Shown piece after piece: positions 54,801-62,529 of a stretch of 64,000 bases of DNA. The notes under the pieces are model-generated. The model was not told the DNA's origin and did not search any database. It saw only the letters and a list, made by a program, of their open reading frames with translations. The first letter of the stretch is position 1; the number at the start of each line of letters is the position of its first letter. The position numbers and the translations under genes were made by a program. Origin of the DNA: Hydractinia symbiolongicarpus (Eukaryota > Cnidaria > Hydrozoa > Anthoathecata > Hydractiniidae); the NCBI RefSeq assembly GCF_029227915.1, contig NC_079879.1:16556001-16620000 (forward strand), in the 5' to 3' direction.

Positions 54801-55400
54801 GATTGGGGATGCGTATGAGGTAAGAGGGGGCAAGCACGAATGTACTATCGATAGAGCCTACCAGTGTGGTATTGCAGTGTACCAACTAGCCAAGCTTCGG
54901 ATGTTGGAATTTTACTACGATTATCTGGACAAGTACGTGGATCGTCGAGACTTTGAGTACATGGACACTGACAGTGCGTATTTTGCCATCTCTTGGGAAG
55001 AGTTGAGGGATGTCGTTCGCCCCGAACTGCTTGACACTTACAACAAAGACGTGAAAAACTGGCTCGTCACTGATAAATACTCAAGTCGAACGGGAGGATT
55101 ATTCAAAGCGGAATTCATAGGGTTTCGGATGATCGCCCTGACAGCCAAGTGTTATTTCATCAAGGGCAAAGAAGGTACGAACTTTTCATGTAAGGGCATG
55201 TCAAAAAAGCAAAATGCCGTGACTTGGGGTAGGTACCTGAGTGCGCTGGGGGTGGTATGGACAGGGCTAAAAACGTAGGCTTTAGGGTACATGAGCAGGG
55301 TATGATTATGTATGAACAAAACAAGCTTGGGCTCTCTGCGTTTTACGACAAAAGAGTTGTACATGACGTCGGGATACATACCTCTCCACTTATGTTGTAA
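51893..55400 (+). pseudogene. polB: protein-primed DNA polymerase B (Polinton type), many breaks
   Basis: Open pieces: 51893-52408 (MSWFRNAIS start, ITPYVDMRVKVVYSF), 52440-52750 in other frames (LCFWRCLG), 52509-53642 (KLKRKDVRPTRLVDLEG; a zinc-finger-like CELRGQVFNEALNLTRHKR; VSR-like EYNGCKQHGCPC; exonuclease I as YIVFDFEALL), 53667-53936, a motif A stretch GYDANMLYPS near 54168-54197, and 54541-55278 with motif B (KLKGNSFYGK), motif C (YMDTDSAYFAI) and the K-x-Y segment (TAKCYFIKG). A final frame ends GLSAFYDKRVVHDVGIHT with TAA at 55398-55400. Combined length of about 1,150 codons is usual for the cnidarian family. At least seven shifts or stops make it non-functional. Replicates the element using a terminal protein primer. 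Confidence 0.9.
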
Positions 55401-55439
55401 GCATTTTTGAATAACGAGGTTTTTTAAAAGCTGTCCAAA

Positions 55440-55467
55440 GTTTTGTAAAGGTAGTACTTTACAAAAC
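55440..55467. promoter_or_regulatory. perfect hairpin between polB and HNH gene
   Basis: GTTTTGTAAAG at 55440-55450 and its exact complement CTTTACAAAAC at 55457-55467, 6-nt loop. It begins 40 bp after the polymerase stop and ends 9 bp before the next ATG. Position suggests transcript termination/processing or an operator. Confidence 0.6.
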
Positions 55468-55476
55468 AAAAACAAT

Positions 55477-55977
55477 ATGGAGGAAACCAGAAGTTGTACA
55501 CACTTTAAGCAGGCTTTACCGCTATGCAACTTCAAGGTGATCCAACGTAACGGCCAACGAACGAGGATACGCATCAAATGTCTTGATATAAAGAAGGTCT
55601 CAAGAGAGCGTACCAAATGCTCCCATGAAAAACGAAGACGCCAATGCCCAACATGCGATCGCCCTGCTTATCAGTATAACTTAATTCTAGCTAGGGTTCA
55701 TAAAGCCCTAAATTATGATACAGAGATAGCATCCCAGGAATATCCGGGATGTGATATTATAACATTCATGAAGCACATCCAAACACAGTTTAGGGGTGGG
55801 ATGAATTGGGGGAATAGAGGGCAGTGGGAGTTCGATTACAAGATAACAATAAAATACAGGGAGAACGGGGTATACACTAGCAAAGAGGTGCAAATTGCAA
55901 GACTCCACTACACCAACATGCAGCCCATGTGGGTTTCAGATAACCAAACGAAGGGCCATCGATATATATCCGAGTAA
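55477..55977 (+). CDS. HNH-type endonuclease-like protein with Cys-rich N-terminal module
   Basis: 166 aa, uninterrupted. Residues 1-55: a Cys-rich module (C7, LPLCNFK, then IKCLDIKKVSRERTKC); two cysteines conserved in the sister genes at 57211 and 57554 are missing here (CTHF and RIRIKC). Then CPTCDRP. Residues about 105-160: HIQTQFRGGMNWGNRGQWEFD, followed by a Tyr where HNH proteins have the metal-site His (D-H-x-x-P reads D-Y-K-I-T), then RLHYTNMQPMW and N-x-x-K-G, the usual end of the domain. HNH proteins nick or cut DNA; the changed active site argues this copy is inactive. Start ATG 55477 follows the hairpin. Confidence 0.7.
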   Translation: MEETRSCTHFKQALPLCNFKVIQRNGQRTRIRIKCLDIKKVSRERTKCSHEKRRRQCPTCDRPAYQYNLILARVHKALNYDTEIASQEYPGCDIITFMKHIQTQFRGGMNWGNRGQWEFDYKITIKYRENGVYTSKEVQIARLHYTNMQPMWVSDNQTKGHRYISE

Positions 55978-56000
55978 ATTATAGTCTAGCGCGGTTGATC

Positions 56001-56031
56001 AAACACACTTGCTATAAATGGAAGTGTGTTT
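56001..56031. promoter_or_regulatory. perfect hairpin enclosing a start codon
   Basis: AAACACACTT at 56001-56010 and its exact complement AAGTGTGTTT at 56022-56031, with an 11-nt loop GCTATAAATGG that holds the ATG (56018) of the next gene and a TATAAA word. It lies 23 bp after the HNH stop. Confidence 0.6.
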
Positions 56032-56344
56032 GTATATAGCTATAATTCTACCCTATGTAATAATACTACTATTCTATCTAAAATTTAAACATACAAAAAA
56101 GAGAATGTTTGATATCGCACGAGTATTCGACACAACCTCTGCAGAATATGAACATGTGGAGCCCCCGCCCAATAAACTCCAGGCCCTGAAGGAGGTCCTA
56201 CGTAAGGGCAAGGGACATCTCCTACCGAAAACATGTACCGAGGGGTTTATCGACAAGGCTCCTGATGAGGCGGTGGAAAAGGTACATGCCGAGTCCGTGC
56301 AACGTGAACTTCAGGAGAAGGGTGAAAAACAGCGAAAGCTTTGA
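56018..56344 (+). CDS. small single-pass membrane protein, unknown
   Basis: 108 aa. One strongly hydrophobic N-terminal segment (about residues 4-22, LYIAIILPYVIILLFYL) followed by a basic KFKHTKKR stop-transfer patch, then an acidic/Pro middle and a long charged, probably coiled-coil C-terminus ending in EKQRKL. Predicted to be a membrane-anchored protein with a cytoplasmic tail. Polintons and related viruses carry small membrane proteins in this part, but I recognise no named family. Overlaps the next frame slightly. Confidence 0.55.
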   Translation: MEVCLYIAIILPYVIILLFYLKFKHTKKRMFDIARVFDTTSAEYEHVEPPPNKLQALKEVLRKGKGHLLPKTCTEGFIDKAPDEAVEKVHAESVQRELQEKGEKQRKL

Positions 56345-56370
56345 CTACCCATGTGGTCAGCCTATATGCG

Positions 56371-56568
56371 AACATGATTGGAAATATCGTGGATATCGAA
56401 GAAGACCCTATTATCCGGGATACCATGACAGACCTCGGAATTTCAGTGTACTGTACGATCGGTAAATGCTTTGCACCCATCTTCGTAGCAGGACACACGG
56501 CCCGGCATATGAGCAAAAAAAAGAGGATGAGGCGGAGGGGAAAGATCTTTGAGAATGCTTTAAGATAA
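56371..56568 (+). CDS. small protein with basic tail, unknown
   Basis: From ATG 56371, 65 aa; the frame is open further upstream to about 56335 and overlaps the end of the previous gene. Acidic start (MIGNIVDIEEDP), hydrophobic Cys-containing centre (VYCTIGKCFAPIFVAG) and a very basic tail (MSKKKRMRRRGK). The stop is followed directly by the ATG of the next gene. Function not recognised. Confidence 0.4.
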   Translation, partial: NMIGNIVDIEEDPIIRDTMTDLGISVYCTIGKCFAPIFVAGHTARHMSKKKRMRRRGKIFENALR

Positions 56569-56913
56569 ATGAGTGAAGAACAGAAACAAGAAGACAGAGT
56601 CGTTACAAAGCCAGTAAAGCATCCGGGGCGTGTGGCGCAAGGACTCAAGTTGGCGGCACTGACGAAGAAAAGAAAGGAAGAAATGAAACAACAAGAGGGT
56701 ACTGCAGAGTCTACGGTCAAAGCCCCTTCTGCAAATTCCGTACAGTCGATGAACAATGTATACCTTTATTGGTTAGGGAGTTTAACCGTGCTTGCCGTAG
56801 GAGTTAGGGTATGGTGGTACAGGTTTGGAAACAAACCCCACAAGCCGGCGACAAATCCAGAGCCTCAACATGGCAAAGCCAAGCCAAATATAGAGATTTT
56901 CGAAATGCTATAA
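56569..56913 (+). CDS. small membrane protein, unknown
   Basis: 114 aa. Charged, Lys/Glu-rich N-terminal half (HPGRVAQGLKLAALTKKRKEE), a membrane segment at about residues 65-82 (YLYWLGSLTVLAVGVRVWWY) and a Lys/Pro/Gln-rich C-terminus. Start ATG directly follows the preceding TAA, suggesting co-transcription. N-terminal half resembles a DNA- or protein-binding basic region, but I recognise no family. Confidence 0.5.
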   Translation: MSEEQKQEDRVVTKPVKHPGRVAQGLKLAALTKKRKEEMKQQEGTAESTVKAPSANSVQSMNNVYLYWLGSLTVLAVGVRVWWYRFGNKPHKPATNPEPQHGKAKPNIEIFEML

Positions 56914-56925
56914 TAAATAAGTGCA

Positions 56926-57163
56926 AGCAACGTAACCCCGAAGGAAAAGGAGATCCTGGATATGCTCTATAAGGCAGTTGTAGACCTTAGTTTCACCTTT
57001 ACCTATGCCATGGCAGATTCTTGGCCATAACAAAGCCCTCTACTAAAGTGGATACAAACGACGTCCTCAAGATGGTGGCGTACTTCGCAGAAGGTAGGGC
57101 GAGTCGTGAAATGGCCGTCAAAAAAGGGTGGTTACCCGCAAGCATAGTCCCCAAACCGAAATA
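56926..57163 (+). pseudogene. small unknown gene with lost start and frameshift
   Basis: From about 56926 the frame ASNVTPKEKEILDMLYKAVV runs to a break near 57018, then resumes in another frame with DVLKMVAYFAEGRASREMAV to a TAG at 57161-57163. The codon where an ATG would be expected, next to ISASN, reads ATA. About 75 residues in total, no recognised family. Confidence 0.4.
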
Positions 57164-57176
57164 GAGTGTCCTATAA

Positions 57177-57210
57177 AACTCGGGTTTGTCCCTAAGGACA
57201 AAAACGAGTT
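57177..57210. promoter_or_regulatory. hairpin directly before an ATG
   Basis: AACTCG-GG-TTTGTCC (57177-57191), loop CTAA, GGACAAA-AA-CGAGTT (57196-57210): 13 base pairs with one symmetric 2-nt internal mismatch. The next base begins the ATG at 57211. Confidence 0.6.
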
Positions 57211-57600
57211 ATGGAAGGAATCAAAAGTTGCCAGAGATGCAAACAATTTTTATCTATGGAAAATTTCAAGATGAAGCGTAATGGTCAACTAACGAGGACA
57301 TGCATCAAATGCCTTGATAAAAAGAAAGTGTCAAAGGAGCGTACGTGCCGCCCCGGCAACCAGCCTCTACATTAGCTCATGGCTATGCTGCAAGCTCATA
57401 TTGAAGTCCAGTTTTCTGAGGGGATGGACTGGGAAGACTACGAGTTTCTTCATATTCATCACAAGATACCATATAAATATATAGAAGCAGGGAAGTATCC
57501 TACGCTTGTTGATGTTGCTAGGGCATTACACAAGGCGAGTCTCGGAATAGTAAATGGAGGCCAAATGTTGTTCGAAGTGCAAGCACGTTTTAACCCTGGA
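57211..57600 (+). pseudogene. second HNH-type gene, broken
   Basis: ATG 57211 opens a frame with the complete Cys-rich module: C-Q-R-C-K, FLSMENFK, then TCIKCLDKKKVSKERT, and a stop at 57373-57375. From 57379 another frame has HIEVQFSEGMDWEDYEFLHI, then H-H-K-I-P, keeping the histidines that the first HNH gene has lost, and a longer C-terminus. The segment between module and HNH domain, about 40 residues in the sister gene, is mostly deleted. The next gene starts within its end (57554). Confidence 0.65.
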
Positions 57601-58060
57601 CAAGTTCAAGATTAGGGGCAATAGTCGAACAAAGAGTTGTATAGGTTGCCTGCACAAAGCGAAGGGGAAGCGGCCTACCAAAAACAAAGACATCAAAGAC
57701 GTTGACTACGAACTAAACCCCATCGGAATAGACAAGGAGATTCAAGGGTTTCAACAGGATGAGAATTACCTACTTCTCTATACCTTGTTCACATATAACA
57801 TCATACCCCGGTACATTGAACTCATCGGACCCTCCGAAAGCCAGGAAAAGGCACTGCTCATCAAAAGGTACCGCAAGGTATTGCGACGCCTACAAGGAAA
57901 ATTAACATATCCTCCGCTAACCATCAAATACCAGGCTCGAAATACCAAGCTCTGCCCTGTCTGTCAAGGGCTTTTGCTGAACAATCACGGCGGCGTGTTG
58001 ATTTGCTCAGCCTGTGCCGCGATATACCCTAAAATTCATGATAGAAAGTGGAGCTACTAA
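57554..58060 (+). CDS. zinc-ribbon protein with shared Cys-rich N-terminal module
   Basis: 168 aa, open. N-terminus: C-S-K-C-K, LTLDKFKIRG, SCIGCLHKAKGKR, the same module as in the two HNH genes. The middle is helical (ENYLLLYTLFTYNIIPRYIE...KALLIKRYRKVLRRL). C-terminus: a zinc ribbon, CPVCQG (residues about 136-141) and CSACAA (about 151-156), then KIHDRKWSY. The layout of helical body plus C-terminal two-CxxC ribbon recalls the VLTF3-like late transcription factors of large DNA viruses and Polinton relatives, but this is a resemblance, not an identification. Stop at 58058-58060, 7 bp before the ATPase ATG. Confidence 0.55.
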   Translation: MEAKCCSKCKHVLTLDKFKIRGNSRTKSCIGCLHKAKGKRPTKNKDIKDVDYELNPIGIDKEIQGFQQDENYLLLYTLFTYNIIPRYIELIGPSESQEKALLIKRYRKVLRRLQGKLTYPPLTIKYQARNTKLCPVCQGLLLNNHGGVLICSACAAIYPKIHDRKWSY

Positions 58061-58067
58061 TAATAAA

Positions 58068-58661
58068 ATGTTGGATGTTGTGAAGGACCCCCACGCAGAA
58101 ATCTTTACAGGCCCGACAAGTTGTGGCAAGACGCAGCGTGTCCTAGACCTACTGGAAAATGAGTATAGGGGACACTATCACAATATTGCGATACTGTGCC
58201 CTGCTATACTGTGGAATACAACCTACCTTGAGAAGGCATTGCTCTGGAAAGACCCCTATGTCTTTCTGATCGATCCTAAGGACCAGCTATTTGAATGGAT
58301 TCAGAAATTGTCATCATTGCTGGCAGGCGAGGAGACGTTGTTCATCATTGATGACTGTATAGCCGATGAAAGCCTCGATAAGCGTCGACAGTCCCTGCTT
58401 GAATTGCCTATTTCAGGTAGACACAGGAGGCATAGCTTGTGGCTCTTAATCCAGAGCTACAATGCATTACCCAAGAATCTGAGGAGGCAGAAGATGGCCC
58501 TCTTTTTGTGGTACCCTAACGAGAGGAGCGACATGAAAATGATAGACGACGAAAAGAATATGATATCTGATTGGGATATCGAGGCTGAATTGAAAAAGTC
58601 AAAGCACACATGCTTGTACGTGAGTTTGGAACATCCCAGGACCTGGAAGATTCTCAAATGA
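58068..58661 (+). CDS. FtsK/A32-type DNA packaging ATPase
   Basis: 197 aa from ATG 58068, chosen over a longer open frame because the previous gene ends at 58060. Walker A GPTSCGKT at residues 15-22, Walker B LFIIDD at 91-96, then a SGRHRRHSLWLLIQSYNALP segment with the sensor-type Gln/Ser-Tyr, and an R-x-Q-K strand. This is the pattern of the A32-like genome-packaging ATPases found in Polintons, virophages and large DNA viruses, which pump DNA into capsids. Length is near the short end of the family. No break is seen, unlike the polymerase. Confidence 0.88.
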   Translation: MLDVVKDPHAEIFTGPTSCGKTQRVLDLLENEYRGHYHNIAILCPAILWNTTYLEKALLWKDPYVFLIDPKDQLFEWIQKLSSLLAGEETLFIIDDCIADESLDKRRQSLLELPISGRHRRHSLWLLIQSYNALPKNLRRQKMALFLWYPNERSDMKMIDDEKNMISDWDIEAELKKSKHTCLYVSLEHPRTWKILK

Positions 58662-58706
58662 CCACGGTGTAATCAATCCTCTGGGTAAGCATTGGTATAT
58701 AGAAAG

Positions 58707-59467
58707 ATGTCTCTTGCAGCGGTTGATTATTTCCAAGGAAAACAAGTCCGATCATTTTATATGGAGAATAAACGTCAATGTATGTAGCCTCTGATGTTTG
58801 GAGAGCCGCAGGATATAAGCAAGAAGCGGGAGCAAAAGCCATTCAGCGACATGTTCCCGATAAATATAAAATGCGGGTAGGCGACGCTAATCTCAAGGTG
58901 GACAGATCTGTCCACCTACATTCCGACACAGTTTTGCTGACAGAACCTGGCCTCTATTGTTTCCTGTTAAAATGTGGTCAGCCTAAAGCAGAACCCTTTT
59001 TAGAATGGGTTGTAGAGGAGGTGCTACCCAGGGAAATGCGGAAGCTTGCTGCGGCAATCGAGGACAGAGATATTGCCATGGCGCTCCTTGAAGATGACCT
59101 AGACGATAGAGACAAACAGCTCGTGGTTTTGGGGGGTGAAATTGAGGAGCTGCAGCAACGTGCCGTGTCGTACCTCGAGGATCCTGGAAAGGATAACAGT
59201 ATGGTAATTATCCAGAAAAACAACAACGATTCCTTTCCATACATGGCCATTTGATGTCAGCCGGGGTATGTGGCGCAAAAGATTCGGAATAAACTTGTTG
59301 ACTATCGCAAGGGTAAGATTTTCGTACTGGCCGAGACACCAAATGCTATTGTCCATTACAAATTGCTTCCAGAACGTGGATGTATTTAAGTCAACCCCGA
59401 GAGGGTCAGGCATTTTAGGCTTGGTGAACACTACATGCATGAACGTCTCTTAGAGCTCGCGGAATAA
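58707..59467 (+). pseudogene. BRO-family DNA-binding protein, broken
   Basis: ATG 58707 opens a frame stopping at 58783-58785; one base shift joins it to 58778-59254, which has the Bro-N fold: ASDVWRAAGY, KAIQRHVPDKYK, LLTEPGLYCFLLKC, F-L-E-W-V-V-E-E-V-L-P. A coiled-coil linker follows (IEDRDIAMALLEDDLDDRDK). After a TGA at 59252-59254 the same frame continues with YVAQKIRNKLVDYRKG and AETPNAIVHYKLL, interrupted by a TAA near 59389, and ends HERLLELAE with TAA at 59465-59467. BRO proteins are DNA-binding proteins of baculoviruses, large DNA viruses and phages; one at the end of a Polinton-like cluster is uncommon. The TGA and TAA fall in an otherwise intact frame. Confidence 0.82.
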
Positions 59468-59473
59468 GTGAAG

Positions 59474-59490
59474 CTATAGATGGCCTATAG
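59474..59490. terminator. short hairpin after the BRO gene
   Basis: CTATAG at 59474-59479 and CTATAG at 59485-59490 (self-complementary words) 7 bp after the BRO stop, followed by a T-rich stretch. Weak; comparable to the hairpins at other gene borders in the element. Confidence 0.3.
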
Positions 59491-59529
59491 TATTTTTTAA
59501 AGATAAAAATGTAGATACTTCTCTGGGAA

Positions 59530-59552
59530 TATTTTTTTTTTTTTTTTTTTTT
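59530..59552 (+). repeat. poly-T tract
   Basis: About 23 uninterrupted T. Equivalent to a poly-A tail on the minus strand, so it may mark the 3' end of a minus-strand retro-insertion (short element), but no body was recognised. Confidence 0.7.
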
Positions 59553-60557
59553 TGAAGCAGAGGCCATCTTTCAATGAATGTCGCATGCAGCTAATTTTAC
59601 TGTGATTTTTAAATAAAGATGAACGCTCCCCCGTGGATAATTAGAACGTCGTTCGTTTGATTGAACGTTCAATTAGAACGTCTTTTGCTTGATTGAAGTA
59701 AACATGTTATGCTGCATTTTTCTCACCTGTTTTTTTCACGTCACACAATAAGGTTATTTGATCTTTGATCGACGGGTGGTTTATTTCATTCGAAACTGAT
59801 GGATCAAATAAATTTACTAGTATATAGTTGCAACTACTTGTCGCCCTTGTTTACCGCGATACGACAGTTGTTCTTTCAAAGCTGAGACATATGCACCCCT
59901 TATTTTCCAAAGCGATGATTAGCCCCAACACCAACCTTGACCCCAGGGCTGGTTCTTATTTTATAAACCCTGGGGTCGAGGTTGCACCAACATGCAAAGT
60001 GCACAATGAAATGATACTCAGTGCGTTTTATCTGATCACGTGTGCACATTCTACCTCCGCAAGCTTCTATGCTAGGTTTAAATCTGGAAGTTACATGCAC
60101 ATTCGATTTTGCTTCTAGTGGATTTTTTCAAGAGCAGCAAACAGTCTGTAACTATAAGGATCCGGAAAGAATAACAAAATATTTCCAGTTAAGTTTTTTA
60201 AAGAATTATTTTGCACAGTATTATATACAGTGATATACGGCTGAATTTCTTGCTATATTCTACCTCACTATAAATTGGATTATATTTATACTGTTTTGCA
60301 TGCACAATTGATACTTTCAAAATGTTTAAAATGCAGTCTGTGAAGCATTCAAAATAAAACTTTATAAATATTTATTTAAAAAAGGAATTAAAAAATCCAA
60401 TCAAAAAATAAGAATTTAGGACAAATGAAAAGCCCTTGCAGGCTAAAAGACTTCGGATTGTTGTTCATGTGTAATTTTGTTCCCTATACCTAGGTCGCCA
60501 GTAGCCTGTTTTAGATAGATAGTTGTGCATTTTTTACATGGCTAGCCTCACTAATAT
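59553..60557 (+). other. flank of the Polinton-like element, no gene
   Basis: Contains a direct repeat AATTAGAACGTC(G/T)TT...TTGATTGAA (59640-59671 and 59672-59697) and a 17-bp inverted repeat at 59932-59948 / 59968-59984. Short open frames on both strands here (59828-60118) overlap the hairpin and look non-coding. Confidence 0.5.
59932..59984. repeat. 17-bp stem-loop
   Basis: CAACCTTGACCCCAGGG (59932-59948) and CCCTGGGGTCGAGGTTG (59968-59984), complementary at 16 of 17 positions, 19-nt loop. Confidence 0.75.
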
Positions 60558-61334
60558 CTTGGAGGAAAGAATACGGAAGGAGAAACAACTTCATTTCTGT
60601 ACGCTTTAAATGTATTGAATTTTCTATTGTTTTTAATTTCAAAAGAATCAGTGCGTGAGGTGCTCAACGGAGTCTTTTTCGCAAAAAAAAATGATCAAAT
60701 TCCATATTCTCCTTTAATAGGGGCTAACTTTTTTCTATTGAAATCTGACTGTAACACGCTGCAGGCACGTGATATTTGTATGGAAAGTGTGCCTAATATA
60801 AGTCGGTAAACATTGCTGTTAAAAACTTCAACAATACGTTTGGAAATAAGCGTTTAACCATGATATTAACCTATTTTTGCAGGCTTGAGTATACCACTTT
60901 GATCATGAAAAACAATATAGATAGATATGCGCCGGACGAGTGCCGACAAAATGTGTGCTGGATTAATGTTTATTCTAACTAAAGAAATAACTTCTTATAA
61001 CAGAACGTCGTTTTAAAACGAGATATAAACTTTTTCTTTTTGTTTTCAAAAGTCTCGAGCATGTGCTTCTTCGCTAATTATGTTAACATAAGAACAAAAG
61101 AAATTTTACCGATTTCAATATGGCTTCTTGTTTTGATAATATTATCAAATTCATCATCAAATTATCAATTGTTTTTATAACCAATCATAGTTGCGAATTG
61201 TTATTCACGAATAATTTAGTCACACAACCGCCAAGATTTCAAATTAAGTTTCTATACAGACACTTGCTAGAACCTCACGCAGTGTTTCAATAGAATTAAA
61301 ATAGTTGTTTCTCCTTCCGTATTCTTTCCTCCAA
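60558..61334. mobile_element. non-autonomous TIR element with 7-bp target duplication
   Basis: Inverted ends of about 33 bp: CTTGGAGGAAAGAATACGGA at 60558 and its complement ending at 61334, continuing through AGGAGAAACAACT. The direct repeat CTAATAT lies at 60551-60557 and 61335-61341. Length 777 bp; no coding capacity. Superfamily not assigned. Confidence 0.85.
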
Positions 61335-61341
61335 GCTAATA

Positions 61342-61931
61342 TCGAGGGATATGCCCTGTCTTTTATTTCCAGGAGGGGCCATGGCTTAGATGGAGAGTCC
61401 TAGAGTATTTAATGCTCGTTTTGAGCTACGCAGACCCAATTAGGGCCCGCGCTCTACTAGACAACTCCCGGCAACATCCAACGTCCCACACGGAGCCATC
61501 TCCCCAATTTCCCTCACATGGCTTGGGTTACAGAACTTCTACAATGTTATTCGGTTATTTGAAATAAATAGGTATTATCCCATGGTATTATCTTGAACTT
61601 GCAAAATGTTTTATGTAGTACAAATATATAAAAAGTGATTTGTAAAAAATAGTATTTTAACAATACTGCACTACACTTTACATTCATAAGAAAGAAAGAA
61701 AGACGTTTTAGCATATCAATTTATTAAATATCATTGCTTGTGGTGTAACGATATTTTGGAAATGTTTTATTATACCTGTGACATGACTAAAATCTTTATC
61801 AAGTTAAAGATATCTAAGATTTGACCATAAAGTTGGATCCTACAAGTTAAAGGTTAAGACTACGTTCATTGGTATAAAATTAACAATAGAGACTAAATCC
61901 AAAATGCGATTCCGTGGTATTAATATTTAGA
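61342..61931 (+). other. stretch without gene
   Basis: A GC-richer patch at 61370-61540, then AT-rich DNA. Nothing recognised. Confidence 0.5.
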
Positions 61932-62230
61932 CTAGCCGGGGGACCCGGAGTCGAAACACCGGGTTAAATACATGCAACTGTGTTACCTGGCGTTGAAAGC
62001 CTGGAAGAGCGATTGATAAGAACTGTAAACTGTGCCATACATTCAGGTGAAGCGCTTTAGTATAAGTATTTCATAAATTGAGTGAGGTGTAGAACATTAT
62101 GGTGTTTCCGGTGTAATATATTTTGAAAAAAATAGGCGCACAACATTATGGTCTTTCCAGTGTATAATATTTTTCAAAAAATAACTTTTCACAACTTTAG
62201 CTGAAATAAAGACACAGTTTACAACTCGTT
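61932..62230 (+). repeat. interspersed repeat family B, copy 2
   Basis: Starts ACTAGCCGGGGGACCCGG, a hairpin-like GC-rich head, then TGTTACCTGGCGTTGAAA, CGCTTTAGTATAAGTAT and GGTGTAATATATTTT; the last section is itself duplicated (62093-62125 and 62140-62175). Confidence 0.7.
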
Positions 62231-62529
62231 GCTACCCTGTTATAGCAAAAACAGTTGGCCAACCTATTTTATTAATTAAATTCAAGCAGCAGAAAAATTG
62301 CAGTGCCTTTCGATTCGTAATAATGATCGACAAGAATGTATATCGTATTAAAAAGAAGTCCAGCTCTTCCACACGGCACAGCAGGCAATAAGTAAGCCCT
62401 GCCCTCGGTTTTGTGAGAAGAGATGTTCTGCGAAGACTCTCAATTGAGTTTCCTGTACATTTCTGCTTTGCATTAAACTGTGCCTGTGACAAGCATTTTT
62501 AAAGCATGTCACCGGCGACTTCTGCGATA
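62231..62529 (+). other. spacer between repeats B and A
   Basis: An 86-codon open frame on minus (62492-62232) shows no recognisable features. Nothing else seen. Confidence 0.4.

Larger units (their letters stand above)
51893..59467 (+). mobile_element. Polinton/Maverick-like element, replication and packaging half
   Basis: All genes point the same way: polymerase B, HNH protein, small membrane/basic proteins, broken HNH copy, zinc-ribbon protein, packaging ATPase, BRO. GC content and codon use look richer in G/C than the flanks. I found no major or minor capsid, protease or integrase gene and no terminal inverted repeat pair, so the element is partial. Frameshifts and stops are spread through polymerase and BRO while several small genes stay open. 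Confidence 0.8.
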
